Origin: a virus
DNA length: 36,442 nucleotides
Virus record (IMG/VR): IMGVR_UViG_3300042562_000223
Coordinates: 1-36,442 of that record
Reading direction: 5' to 3' (one strand)
Shown here: positions 28,984 to 36,442 of the stretch, in pieces
Layout of the letters: every line of letters starts with the position of its first letter
Numbering within the stretch: position 1 is the first letter of the stretch
Program-made: the position numbers and the translations under genes
The notes under the pieces: generated by a model
What the model was told of the DNA's origin: nothing
The model's input: only the letters and a program-made list of their open reading frames with translations
Database searches by the model: none

Positions 28984-29466
28984 TTAGGGCCAGAGCGCAT
29001 CATCAGTAACGTCGATAGGACGAGGGATGGCGTCTTTGATGGCACGGGCTGCGAAGATATGCCCAGCTTCATGCGTGGCAGCAGCCTGACCAAAGGAGAA
29101 GCAAGTCACGGCGTCCATCGGCACGAAGCTATTGTCTGCGGCAATCCACGCAAAGTCCGTGGGCCATTCTGTTCCGTTCGATACCGAAAAGCCTGCAAGC
29201 GTGGCCATGCCTGTGATACGGCTTTTCGACTCCGCGTCGAAATCATAAGCCACACCGTTGAAGGTAAAGTTTCCAGCGATGCGCCTTTCGCGTTCTGCGG
29301 TGATAGCCGCATCACTGTTATCCGGTGGAGGGGCTGTGAAGGCTTCCCCGTCATAGGACCAGCCGATTTGCGCGTCACCGGCTTCCACCCAATTGGCTTC
29401 AAGGGCGGAATCAGACTCCGCCATGTTGACGACAAGGCCGTCGAGGATGATTGCATACTTTGCCAT
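28984..29466 (-). CDS. Tail fibre assembly protein (DUF4376-type)
   Basis: A 160-residue protein. The N-terminus MAKYAIILDGLVVNMAES resembles the small domain of phage fibre-assembly proteins. The C-terminal half, YDFDAESKSRITGMATLAGF through FVPMDAVTCFSFGQAAATHE and FAARAIKDAI, is characteristic of DUF4376, found in tail fibre chaperones or fibre-associated proteins. It lies five bases after the tail fibre gene, the standard place for a chaperone. GCGC-type words are more common here than in the core genes, consistent with exchange of fibre and chaperone as one module. Confidence 0.8.
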   Translation of the reverse strand: MAKYAIILDGLVVNMAESDSALEANWVEAGDAQIGWSYDGEAFTAPPPDNSDAAITAERERRIAGNFTFNGVAYDFDAESKSRITGMATLAGFSVSNGTEWPTDFAWIAADNSFVPMDAVTCFSFGQAAATHEAGHIFAARAIKDAIPRPIDVTDDALWP

Positions 29467-29471
29467 TTATC

Positions 29472-31388
29472 TCACCACGCCCAAATTCTGACTTCGCCAC
29501 GTGCGCCGTCGCCGCCGCCGCCGTTGCCGGTAGACCCGCCGCCACCGCCGCCTGGGGCTGTTCCATTGCTAGCCTTGGTGTTTGCTGTCGAGTTTCCGGA
29601 CCCACCATTGCCGTGGTGCTGAGACACGCCACCAGCCTGCCCTCCCATTGCAGACCCACCACCACCGCCACCACCGCCGAATAGTGCGTTTCCTCCCGGC
29701 CCGATCATTGTACCGACCCCACCGCCTGACCCATCAATTGGCCATGTACCCGGGCTAGCAGGGTCAATGACAGCAGTCGATGCGCCAGTGTTTGTTACAG
29801 CTGTGCCGCTGTTGCCAATGGTACCCTGCCCGCCACCATAAGCAAGAAGGTGGCTACCAAAGGTGGAACTACCCCCGTCCGCTCCAGAGCCATTGATACC
29901 GTTCGCCGCACCCGCGCCAAAAGCCCCGACAGTTACCGTTACAGTTGCGGCCAGGTCAGAGGCACGCAATACACCAGACGAGAAGCCCCCCCCAGATCCA
30001 CCCCCGAAGTAAGTACTAGTTGGATAGGCTGTGAGGTTCGCCCCACCCCCGCCCGCGCCAATGCATTCAACATAGACCATCGTGCAGTTGGCGGGCTTCG
30101 TCCATGTACCTGACGAGGTGAACGCCTGATAAGCAGTCTGAACTGGTAAAGCCCATTCCACACCAGTAGCAGCACCGTTGACCCTAAGCGCCTTGCCAGC
30201 ATTACCAGACAAAGACCCAAGCACGTTGATCTCAGACGCAGGTACGGTGAGGCCTAGGTTGGTCAAGGCTCCTGCAGCCGTAGATGCCCCCGTACCACCA
30301 TCGGCTACCGCTAAGTCAACGATACCGGTGACGCTACCGCCGATGATCGACACAAAGTTAGCATCCTGAGTTGAGATCGTACCCAAACCAAGATTGGCAC
30401 GGGCGTCTGCTGCAGTGGATGCTCCGGTACCGCCGTCAGCGATGGCCAGATCCGTGATGCCGGTGACGCTGCCCCCAGTGATCGACACGGAGGTAGAGGC
30501 CTGCGTAGAGATCGTACCGAGACCCAGATTGGTACGGGCAGCGGACGCACTGGACGCACCAGTACCACCATCCGCTATTGCCAGGTCTGTGATGCCGGTG
30601 ATCGTACCACCAGTGATGGCGATGCTCGACAGGTTGATACTGGCAGCAGCAGCCGATGCAGCAGCCGCAGCATCAGACGCAGCCTGGGCAGACCCAGCGA
30701 CGGCATCAGTGTAGCTCTTGGTGACGGCATCACTCGCCGCTGTAGGCGTACCCAGACCAGTGATCCGGTTGTTCCCCATAGCGATGGCACCGGACATGGT
30801 ACCGCCAGAGAGGTTCAGCTTCAGAGCATCAGCAGTATCGACGTAAGCCTTGGTAGCAGCGTCTGTGGCACTCACAGGTGTACTCAGACCGGTAACCGTC
30901 GCGGCGGTAGCCGAAGACATGTCCAGGGAGCCGGTGACCACCAGGTTAGTGAACGAAGACGTACCGGTGGCTGCAGTGACGTTACCTGCGATGTTCACAT
31001 CAGCGGTGCCACCAGTAGCGTGGACTTCCTCACGCCAGACTGCAGCATTGGTGGCATTGCCGATACAGCGATAGGTACGGCCATTGGTGATGTTGATCCA
31101 GATCGAACCTGGGACATAACCCTGCAAGTTATCGTTCGTAGTGGCTGGGGCTACCGTAGCATCGATCTTGTTGATGCCACCTAGACCACCATTAGCTGCA
31201 GGCAGATAACCCTGCACAGACGTGGCCAAGTTGATCTTGGGGGCATTGCCGGTGCCACCAGTATGAGTGTGACCTGTGGTGCCATTGAAGGCAGCATCGA
31301 TCTGGTTGAACTCGGCGGTCAGCGGAGGAGCCGTGATGTCTAGACCGTTAACAATGTCTGCGATTGATTGGCGGGTATAGCCAGCCAT
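29472..31388 (-). CDS. Tail fibre protein with tandem repeats and glycine-rich tip
   Basis: A 638-residue fibre. The N-terminus has FNQIDAAFNGTTGHTHTGG, a common start of podovirus fibres that attach to the tail. A collar-like Ala-rich region near 225-245 is followed by three 45-residue repeats beginning ITGGTITGITDLAIADGGTG. The C-terminal 210 residues are extremely rich in glycine (GGGSGGGFSSG, FGGGGGGGGSAMGG) and end GARGEVRIWAW, the pattern of polyglycine-rich receptor-binding tips. It would recognise the host surface. The N-terminal part is conserved in style while the tip is likely to vary. It follows the nozzle gene with no gap. Confidence 0.88.
   Translation of the reverse strand: MAGYTRQSIADIVNGLDITAPPLTAEFNQIDAAFNGTTGHTHTGGTGNAPKINLATSVQGYLPAANGGLGGINKIDATVAPATTNDNLQGYVPGSIWINITNGRTYRCIGNATNAAVWREEVHATGGTADVNIAGNVTAATGTSSFTNLVVTGSLDMSSATAATVTGLSTPVSATDAATKAYVDTADALKLNLSGGTMSGAIAMGNNRITGLGTPTAASDAVTKSYTDAVAGSAQAASDAAAAASAAAASINLSSIAITGGTITGITDLAIADGGTGASSASAARTNLGLGTISTQASTSVSITGGSVTGITDLAIADGGTGASTAADARANLGLGTISTQDANFVSIIGGSVTGIVDLAVADGGTGASTAAGALTNLGLTVPASEINVLGSLSGNAGKALRVNGAATGVEWALPVQTAYQAFTSSGTWTKPANCTMVYVECIGAGGGGANLTAYPTSTYFGGGSGGGFSSGVLRASDLAATVTVTVGAFGAGAANGINGSGADGGSSTFGSHLLAYGGGQGTIGNSGTAVTNTGASTAVIDPASPGTWPIDGSGGGVGTMIGPGGNALFGGGGGGGGSAMGGQAGGVSQHHGNGGSGNSTANTKASNGTAPGGGGGGSTGNGGGGDGARGEVRIWAW
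30240..30620 (-). repeat. Three tandem 135-bp repeats inside the tail fibre gene
   Basis: Units of 45 codons encoding variants of ITGGxxTGITDLAIADGGTG followed by AS and LGLGTISTQ; the third is shortened at its end. The repeats are similar but not identical at DNA level. They probably form repeated beta-structured shaft elements. Boundaries are approximate. Confidence 0.8.
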
Positions 31389-33029
31389 TTAACGTCTCCC
31401 TGCGACAGCGAATTCAAAGACCAGGCCTTGGATAGAGTAAGGCTCGTAGTCTCCTATGGTTACGAATGTGGCCCGGGTTGAGAAACCAGACCCTTGAATA
31501 TCAGACAGCAGCACTGGCTTCGTACTACCGCCCCACTTAACGCTATCCCCTGCACCGTAGGTAATGCTGCTACCGCCATAGACGATTGGAGCGCCATCAG
31601 ATGTCTGAGAGTAAGATGCGGGTCTGGCGGTGTTGCTGTCGTCCCAGTCGTAGGACAACGAGATGTTCATCGTGAACGGACCCTCAGCACGGATGAAGGT
31701 ATTGATCTTGTGCAGGGTCTTGCGGATCTCGGTATCACCGAAGTCGAGATACGGAGTGGAGTAAATGGCTGCGATGTCCTGACCATTGAACGTGGTACCG
31801 GATTCCTGACGATAGACTACGCCATCGTAATCACCATGCAGGACGTACTCTTCACCTTCGATGTACTCAGAGGTGCAGCAGCTGGCACGGATACCGAGAA
31901 GCTGTCCGTACTCCCATCCGATAGATCCACCCTGGTCAGTCAGTCCACCGATGATGCCAACGCTGTTGGTCGTCTGTTGAGCATCATCGCCGAAGAAATA
32001 CCGCAGCTGTGATTTGGATCGTACCACAACCCCGTTCAGATCATCCTTGTTGAATGACTTGATGTAGTCGAGGACCAGACCCTTGATCGACTTGGAGATG
32101 GTCTCCAGTTCCACGTCACCGATACGAGACGTACCTGCCACTGGGCGAATACCATCTGGAGCCAGGAAGACCAGATCCCCACCAATCTCCATCACGCTAT
32201 CACGGGCAATGCAGCCGACGTTAGCTGTGACCTGGTCCAGCAGGAACCCAGCGGTTACGTCCGGGCTAACTTTCTTGATCCCGTTGCTACCGAAGACGAA
32301 CAGGTTATCTCGGAATGGCTTGAACTGGACGACCTTGAACCCAACTGGGATTTGACCAGCACCAGCTGCAGCCGTGAAGGTCAATGGATCTCTAGGTGCA
32401 GAATGTACGATCAGGGAATTGCTGGTAGGATCTCCACCGATGAACAGGTGGTTCTCAAATACGTCGATGATCGCAGGGGCGTTAACTGCCTGATCCCCAC
32501 CAGCAGATGATGGTCCACCAGTACCCGTCGAAGCAATCTGATACCAGTTGGTACCATTGAATACGATGGCTTTGTTAACCCCATCAGCGAAGGCAATCGT
32601 GCTACCGGTACCGAAATCAAACTGGACATGCCGGATCTTCGTAACGGTACGGCCACCAGCTGTGAACAACCTGGTGAAGCCAGTGGTCATCTTGGACCAG
32701 CCAGTGAGCGGGTTCAGTTTCCAGAAGCTGTAGGCATTAACCCCAGTGTCTTTACGGGCAGCGATGATGTACGGATCACCCAGATGCTCATTGCGGAATA
32801 CCGCCACGCAAAGGATCCGTCCCTCGCCGAGAGCATTGCCGACGTTAGGGAAGTCTGCACTGAGCGGAGAGAAGCCCTCAATGCGACGATACCCACCGAA
32901 CATCGATGGCTCGTAATTGACCAGCCTAGTGGCACCACCAGGGAAGTTCTCAGACAGATCCAGATGGTTCTCATTATAGTTGAGACCACCCCGGCAGACT
33001 AGCTTGAATGATTGGATCTTATCCGGCAT
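31389..33029 (-). CDS. Tail nozzle / tail tubular protein B-like
   Basis: A 546-residue, beta-rich structural protein. The opening VCRGGLNYNENHLDLSENFP followed by ATRLVNYEPSMFGGYRRIEG is typical of podovirus nozzle proteins comparable to T7 gp12 (tail tubular protein B). Later segments (FENHLFIGGD, VVQFKPFRDNLFVFGSNGI) have the beta-propeller-like character of that group. It is shorter than T7 gp12 (about 790). It directly follows the tail tube A-like gene with a one-base overlap and precedes the fibre, the order seen in T7-like phages. Confidence 0.82.
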   Translation of the reverse strand: MPDKIQSFKLVCRGGLNYNENHLDLSENFPGGATRLVNYEPSMFGGYRRIEGFSPLSADFPNVGNALGEGRILCVAVFRNEHLGDPYIIAARKDTGVNAYSFWKLNPLTGWSKMTTGFTRLFTAGGRTVTKIRHVQFDFGTGSTIAFADGVNKAIVFNGTNWYQIASTGTGGPSSAGGDQAVNAPAIIDVFENHLFIGGDPTSNSLIVHSAPRDPLTFTAAAGAGQIPVGFKVVQFKPFRDNLFVFGSNGIKKVSPDVTAGFLLDQVTANVGCIARDSVMEIGGDLVFLAPDGIRPVAGTSRIGDVELETISKSIKGLVLDYIKSFNKDDLNGVVVRSKSQLRYFFGDDAQQTTNSVGIIGGLTDQGGSIGWEYGQLLGIRASCCTSEYIEGEEYVLHGDYDGVVYRQESGTTFNGQDIAAIYSTPYLDFGDTEIRKTLHKINTFIRAEGPFTMNISLSYDWDDSNTARPASYSQTSDGAPIVYGGSSITYGAGDSVKWGGSTKPVLLSDIQGSGFSTRATFVTIGDYEPYSIQGLVFEFAVAGRR

Positions 33030-33736
33030 CAGTACAAACCACCACCACCGAAGTTGATCCGGGTATCACGGATGCTGTCGTAGGTATTGATGTAGATGGT
33101 ACGGAGAGACTTCATGCCTTGCTGGAAGACATCGTAGGCAGCAGAAGCATTGTCCATGTTATCCTTGAAGGTGTACATGTAGTACAACGCACCGTCTACG
33201 ATCACCCTCTCGAAATCATCTGGGATCGTGGTGGTATCGCTAGCATTCTCAAGAGGAATGAAATTGAGAAAATAGCGGAACTGAATTCGGTACGGTAGAT
33301 CAGGTGACGGGGATACCCCGAAGCCATTACCATGCGCGCGGAAGACAAAGCGTGGGATGCCAATACCAGCAGCCCCTGCATCATCATCAGCATCACGGTA
33401 GTTCTCGTACCACACATCACGGTCGATATAGACGAGGCGACTATTGCGTGTAGCCTCACCCACAGACGGGATGATCTGGAAGCTGTTCCAGTCAATGCTT
33501 TGAAACGTGGACGGGTAGGTATACTCAGTCTGACCTGTAGTAAGATCACGGGACTCTTCGGCAGCGTTGAACGGCCATTCAAACTGAGACTGGTTAATGG
33601 TGGCAATAGCGTTACGAACTGCGTCCTTCACCAGAGACTGAATACCCCTCGTCGAAGGGAAGTCAGGGGCCTGGATCTCAACTTCATTCAGACGCAGAAG
33701 CGTCTTATTGCATAGATTGATGAACGTCAGTGCCAT
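33029..33736 (-). CDS. Tail tube/adaptor protein A-like
   Basis: A 235-residue protein. The N-terminal helix MALTFINLCNKTLLRLNEVE, the QFEWPFN segment with LTTGQTEYTYPS, and a beta-rich middle (FRYFLNFIPL, DDFERVIVDGALYYMYTF) match the style of podovirus gatekeeper proteins such as T7 gp11, which connect the portal to the nozzle. It is slightly longer than T7 gp11 (196). The downstream nozzle gene supports the call. The assignment is by pattern and order. Confidence 0.82.
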   Translation of the reverse strand: MALTFINLCNKTLLRLNEVEIQAPDFPSTRGIQSLVKDAVRNAIATINQSQFEWPFNAAEESRDLTTGQTEYTYPSTFQSIDWNSFQIIPSVGEATRNSRLVYIDRDVWYENYRDADDDAGAAGIGIPRFVFRAHGNGFGVSPSPDLPYRIQFRYFLNFIPLENASDTTTIPDDFERVIVDGALYYMYTFKDNMDNASAAYDVFQQGMKSLRTIYINTYDSIRDTRINFGGGGLY

Positions 33737-33748
33737 TGTAACCCTATG

Positions 33749-34126
33749 TCATTCGACGGAAAATGGAGTCAGCCCCATGAGGGCCAGGGCAGCTACAGCG
33801 TCAGGTCCGCCTAGTGCAGTAAGCTGGTCTGGCATTGCTGGTACAGGCCCCAACGAGAACACCAGAGCGGTTTGAGCGCGTTCTGCGGCGTCCATGTCGA
33901 TCACTTCGTCTACGTCCCAGGACGGTCGCTGTAGGGGCTGTGACGCTGCCTGTACCCACTCCTCACGGGCTTCCCACGAGGCTGCGGCGTAGAGGTTGCC
34001 GTCCGCGTCCGTCCAGTTAAGGCCGGTGTAGGTCAGGCCGTCCGCCACGCTGAAGGCGAGGCACATGGCGAGGTTGTTGCTGTCGCTGACGAGGGCTTCG
34101 GGTGCGGCGGCTGTGATCCTAGTCAT
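33749..34126 (-). CDS. Hypothetical protein after the head-spike gene
   Basis: A 125-residue protein whose ATG overlaps the stop of the preceding spike-like gene (TGATG). It is acidic and alanine-rich: it opens MTRITAAAPEALVSDSNNLA, has a central WTDADGNLYAAASWEAREEW, and ends in a hydrophobic helix (DAVAALALMGLTPF). The W-T-D-A-D-G-N-x-Y phrase is seen in fibre-associated accessory proteins, so it may help fold or attach its neighbour. The base composition (many GCG words) matches the spike gene, not the tail tube gene, so the two probably moved together. Confidence 0.7.
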   Translation of the reverse strand: MTRITAAAPEALVSDSNNLAMCLAFSVADGLTYTGLNWTDADGNLYAAASWEAREEWVQAASQPLQRPSWDVDEVIDMDAAERAQTALVFSLGPVPAMPDQLTALGGPDAVAALALMGLTPFSVE

Positions 34127-36442
34127 CAGAATGCTCCGGTCTTTTCGTTGAGCCAGTATTCAGTGGCGTTGATGTTGGTGCTGGCGAGGTTCGGGCCGAA
34201 GCGGGTGATAAGGCCGAAGAGTTGGCCGTTGAAAAACAATGTCGATCCTGCGCGTGCGCCGACGTATAAGGGGTAGGCATTGTAGTTTCCGGCCCCTTGA
34301 TCGGTAGTCGTTTCAACTGCTTGAACACCGTTGACCCGCAATCTCAAAATGTCTTCCGAGATGCTTGCGATGCCTGTGAGTATACTTGTCAAAGGGGCCG
34401 TGAACGTGTTGGCGGTTGTAGCGTCCAACCGCATCGTCCCACCAGAGTTGAAACCGTAGTTTGCCAATCCGTTTTGTCTGGGGCCTGCCAGATAGAAGCC
34501 CCCATTGTCTGCTGCCGGGCTAAACTCTGTAATAATCCCAAGCGCAGTATCGGTATTTTTCCTTACCCCAGCAAACACCTGAACCTTGTCCGTCCCCGGC
34601 GTAATAGTGCCGGTTGACATGCTGTCACTTGCCCCATCAAACGCGAGATACGACAGCGATTGCACGCCCGCCTCGGTCACATCGTATTGAGTTGTGACGC
34701 GCTGGTAGGGAGTAACTATGGCGGATTGCTCCATCTGAGCGCCCCAGATGAAAGCCGTAGTAGTTCCAGAGACGCGCCAGCCGGGGCCACCGTTTGTGGT
34801 GTTTGAAAGTGCGGTGGCACTGATGCGATACCAGCCGTTCCCGACATCCTGCACTGTGGTGGTAAATCCACCGCCCGCCGACCATGATGCCGTGGCAAAG
34901 GTGAAGGTCGGCCCAGAAGCCACGTTGATAAAGTCGAAACCTATGGTGGGGCTGGTCCCCTGTTTGACGTAAGCTGACAGGGTATACGGTACGCCGTTAA
35001 GGATAGGTGAGATAATCTGGTACGCTCTGAAGAGGCCAGAAACCCCAGTCAGAGTGTCCGCAGTCATGGTGCCATCGGGGGCGACGGTAGTGTTTGCAGA
35101 GACAGTTGCGGTGTCTTTTAGCCAAGCCGCATTCTCGAAATCTTGCGAGAAGGTCAGCAAATTCCGCCTACCCCCGCGAGGTACGATACCGTAGAGGGGC
35201 CGAGAGGCTGCGGTCGCTTGCACGGCGTGGTTGCCGGGGAGTTCTTTGATGGACGTAAGGGTAAATCCAGCGAAGCCCCCGCCAGATGTAATCGTGACAG
35301 ACCCGCCCCCGATAGGGGTGTAGATCGTCGTAATGTCGCCAGCAAATATTGTGATAAGCGCGCCACCAAAGCTACCCGCGCGAACACCGATAAAACCGCT
35401 GGTGCATGTGATCGTAACTTTGCAGTAGCCCGCGCTAAGGCCCGTCCATTGGACGAACGATTGGTTGCTGGCGTCAACCCGCGTAACCGTCCCCACACCA
35501 GTCGTTGTGTTGTAGGTTGCGGCGGTTGCCGTCCCGACAATGGCCGTCACACCAGAGCCGCGCAATTCACTCCCCAGAACCAAGCCCTTCGACTTGTCCA
35601 GCATAAGCCCAACAGTCTGACCGGGGGTGGTGACGGGGGAAACCCCGAGGTTGTCCTGATACAGAGTGGCGTTAGGAAAACGCGCTATGACCCCGGCATC
35701 CACGGTGGTGATGGGCTGATATGTGGTGGCAACAGAGCCAAGTTCGGCTTGCGGGAAGCACACGTCAATACTGTCGCCAGATGTAGCGAGAATTAGTAGA
35801 AAATACCCCGCCCCAGCATTATTAACCGCACCAATCTCTACACGCGTCCAAGAAGAACTGACGCTAGACGTGATGTCAACCTGAGCATTTCCCGTATTGG
35901 TGAGAATTACAGCCCCAGTCCCTGTCCTACGCCGAATCCAAAGAGAGTTGGTATAAGTTAGGCCGAGCGTTACAGTGTAGTTAGCTTGTCGCAAGACTAC
36001 CTGACTGGATGCAGAGGCAGTTACAGTTACAGCCTTCGTGCCACCATCCTTGTCCTGTACGCCATAGACTGCGCCAACTTTTGCAATCCAAATTGGATCG
36101 CTGAAATCTTCCGTCTGCGTCAGGAGGTTCCTGCGCCAGTCGAGGTTGGCGACGTCCGACGGATCGTACCACACACCCGGCTCATTCAGAGCGAAGAGCA
36201 TCGCGGGGCTGTACGTCTCGACCGGTCCGACGCCCGCGCTGGTGGCAGAGGTGATCCCGAGGAAGTTGCTCTCGCCCTGCTTAACCGTCAGCAGCGCATC
36301 GATATCCTCGGTCGTGACGACATACCCAGAGGCCGTGGCTGCAGGGATCGCGGTCCCACTACGGAACCACTGCCATGTCCTTGTAGAGGTAGGGCTGGCG
36401 TTGACCGTAGCTGCCGTGGCCGTCAGGATGTTGCCCGGATAG
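34126..36442 (-). CDS. Head-spike/fibre-like protein (Ig-like, repeated fibre domains, LamG-like end); 5' end outside window
   Basis: The reading frame stays open to the window edge, so at least 772 codons are present and the N-terminus is missing; ATG 36201 is internal. The first visible part reads as an Ig-like domain with TWQWFRSGTAIPAATASGYV. Two copies of a fibre domain follow, each opening RRNLLT with (S/T)xDF and a W: NLLTQTEDFSDPIW near 36130 and NLLTFSQDFENAAW near 35150. The last 180 residues (YLAFDGASDS to YPLYVGARAG and FFNGQLFGLI) look like a LamG/concanavalin-type carbohydrate-binding domain. NCBI uses the name head spike fibre domain for such units. It precedes the tail tube genes, so a capsid-bound adhesin is plausible. 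Confidence 0.78.
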   Translation of the reverse strand, partial: YPGNILTATAATVNASPTSTRTWQWFRSGTAIPAATASGYVVTTEDIDALLTVKQGESNFLGITSATSAGVGPVETYSPAMLFALNEPGVWYDPSDVANLDWRRNLLTQTEDFSDPIWIAKVGAVYGVQDKDGGTKAVTVTASASSQVVLRQANYTVTLGLTYTNSLWIRRRTGTGAVILTNTGNAQVDITSSVSSSWTRVEIGAVNNAGAGYFLLILATSGDSIDVCFPQAELGSVATTYQPITTVDAGVIARFPNATLYQDNLGVSPVTTPGQTVGLMLDKSKGLVLGSELRGSGVTAIVGTATAATYNTTTGVGTVTRVDASNQSFVQWTGLSAGYCKVTITCTSGFIGVRAGSFGGALITIFAGDITTIYTPIGGGSVTITSGGGFAGFTLTSIKELPGNHAVQATAASRPLYGIVPRGGRRNLLTFSQDFENAAWLKDTATVSANTTVAPDGTMTADTLTGVSGLFRAYQIISPILNGVPYTLSAYVKQGTSPTIGFDFINVASGPTFTFATASWSAGGGFTTTVQDVGNGWYRISATALSNTTNGGPGWRVSGTTTAFIWGAQMEQSAIVTPYQRVTTQYDVTEAGVQSLSYLAFDGASDSMSTGTITPGTDKVQVFAGVRKNTDTALGIITEFSPAADNGGFYLAGPRQNGLANYGFNSGGTMRLDATTANTFTAPLTSILTGIASISEDILRLRVNGVQAVETTTDQGAGNYNAYPLYVGARAGSTLFFNGQLFGLITRFGPNLASTNINATEYWLNEKTGAF

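Noticed and set aside
30240-30620. CRISPR-like array
   Set aside because: The regularly spaced repeats are in-frame 45-codon units of the tail fibre with no unique spacers.
36146-36442. Plus-strand open frame at the right edge
   Set aside because: It lies opposite the continuing minus-strand spike gene, whose residues (Ig-like domain) make sense up to the edge; the plus-strand product does not resemble a protein family.

Overview
The window is about 36 kb of a temperate, podovirus-type double-stranded DNA phage. It lacks the terminase, portal and major capsid genes, which probably lie beyond the right edge. The gene set (tyrosine integrase, ThyX, separate primase and helicase, family A DNA polymerase, class II ribonucleotide reductase, PhoH, T7-like internal virion proteins, no phage RNA polymerase in view) resembles the marine roseophage SIO1/cobavirus type. 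The host is inferred to be an alphaproteobacterium, probably of the Rhodobacterales. A 46-bp copy of the 3' half of an initiator tRNA-Met at 5267-5312 points the same way. These assignments rest on gene content and motifs, not on a database search.

The layout has two convergent arms. Positions 1-17230 are on the plus strand and hold early and middle genes. They run: integrase with a string of small overlapping genes and ThyX (75-5086); a probable attP region (5170-5362); primase (5422-6398); helicase, nuclease and DNA polymerase (6502-10775); a probable ssDNA-binding protein (10822-11673); an Fe-S exonuclease, a second nuclease, a DUF3310 protein and a MazG-like enzyme (11717-14089); class II RNR with a GIY-YIG endonuclease behind it (14183-16419); and PhoH (16508-17230). 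A terminator hairpin at 17299-17328 separates the arms. Positions 36442-17338 are on the minus strand and hold virion and lysis genes. In transcription order they are: a head-spike/fibre-like protein open at the window edge, two tail tube/nozzle proteins, a tail fibre with a DUF4376-type assembly protein, a HlyC-like acyltransferase, a virion protein, lysozyme and spanins, and four further virion proteins including three very large ones.

The genes act together as follows. RNR, ThyX and MazG supply or clean nucleotide pools. Primase, helicase, polymerase, SSB, exonuclease and resolvase-like nucleases replicate and process DNA. Lysozyme with a membrane-spanning tail and overlapping Rz/Rz1-type spanins lyse the host.

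The most notable observations are the attP with a perfect IHF consensus and repeated arm-type motifs lying 3.7 kb away from the integrase gene; an operator-like motif (TTA-N3-TAACA) found near the start of most transcription units; a HlyC-family acyltransferase behind a strong promoter inside the virion arm; a zinc-ribbon insertion in the DNA polymerase; and a 24-bp repeat at two small-gene junctions. No lysogeny repressor, CRISPR array, insertion sequence or complete tRNA gene was seen.
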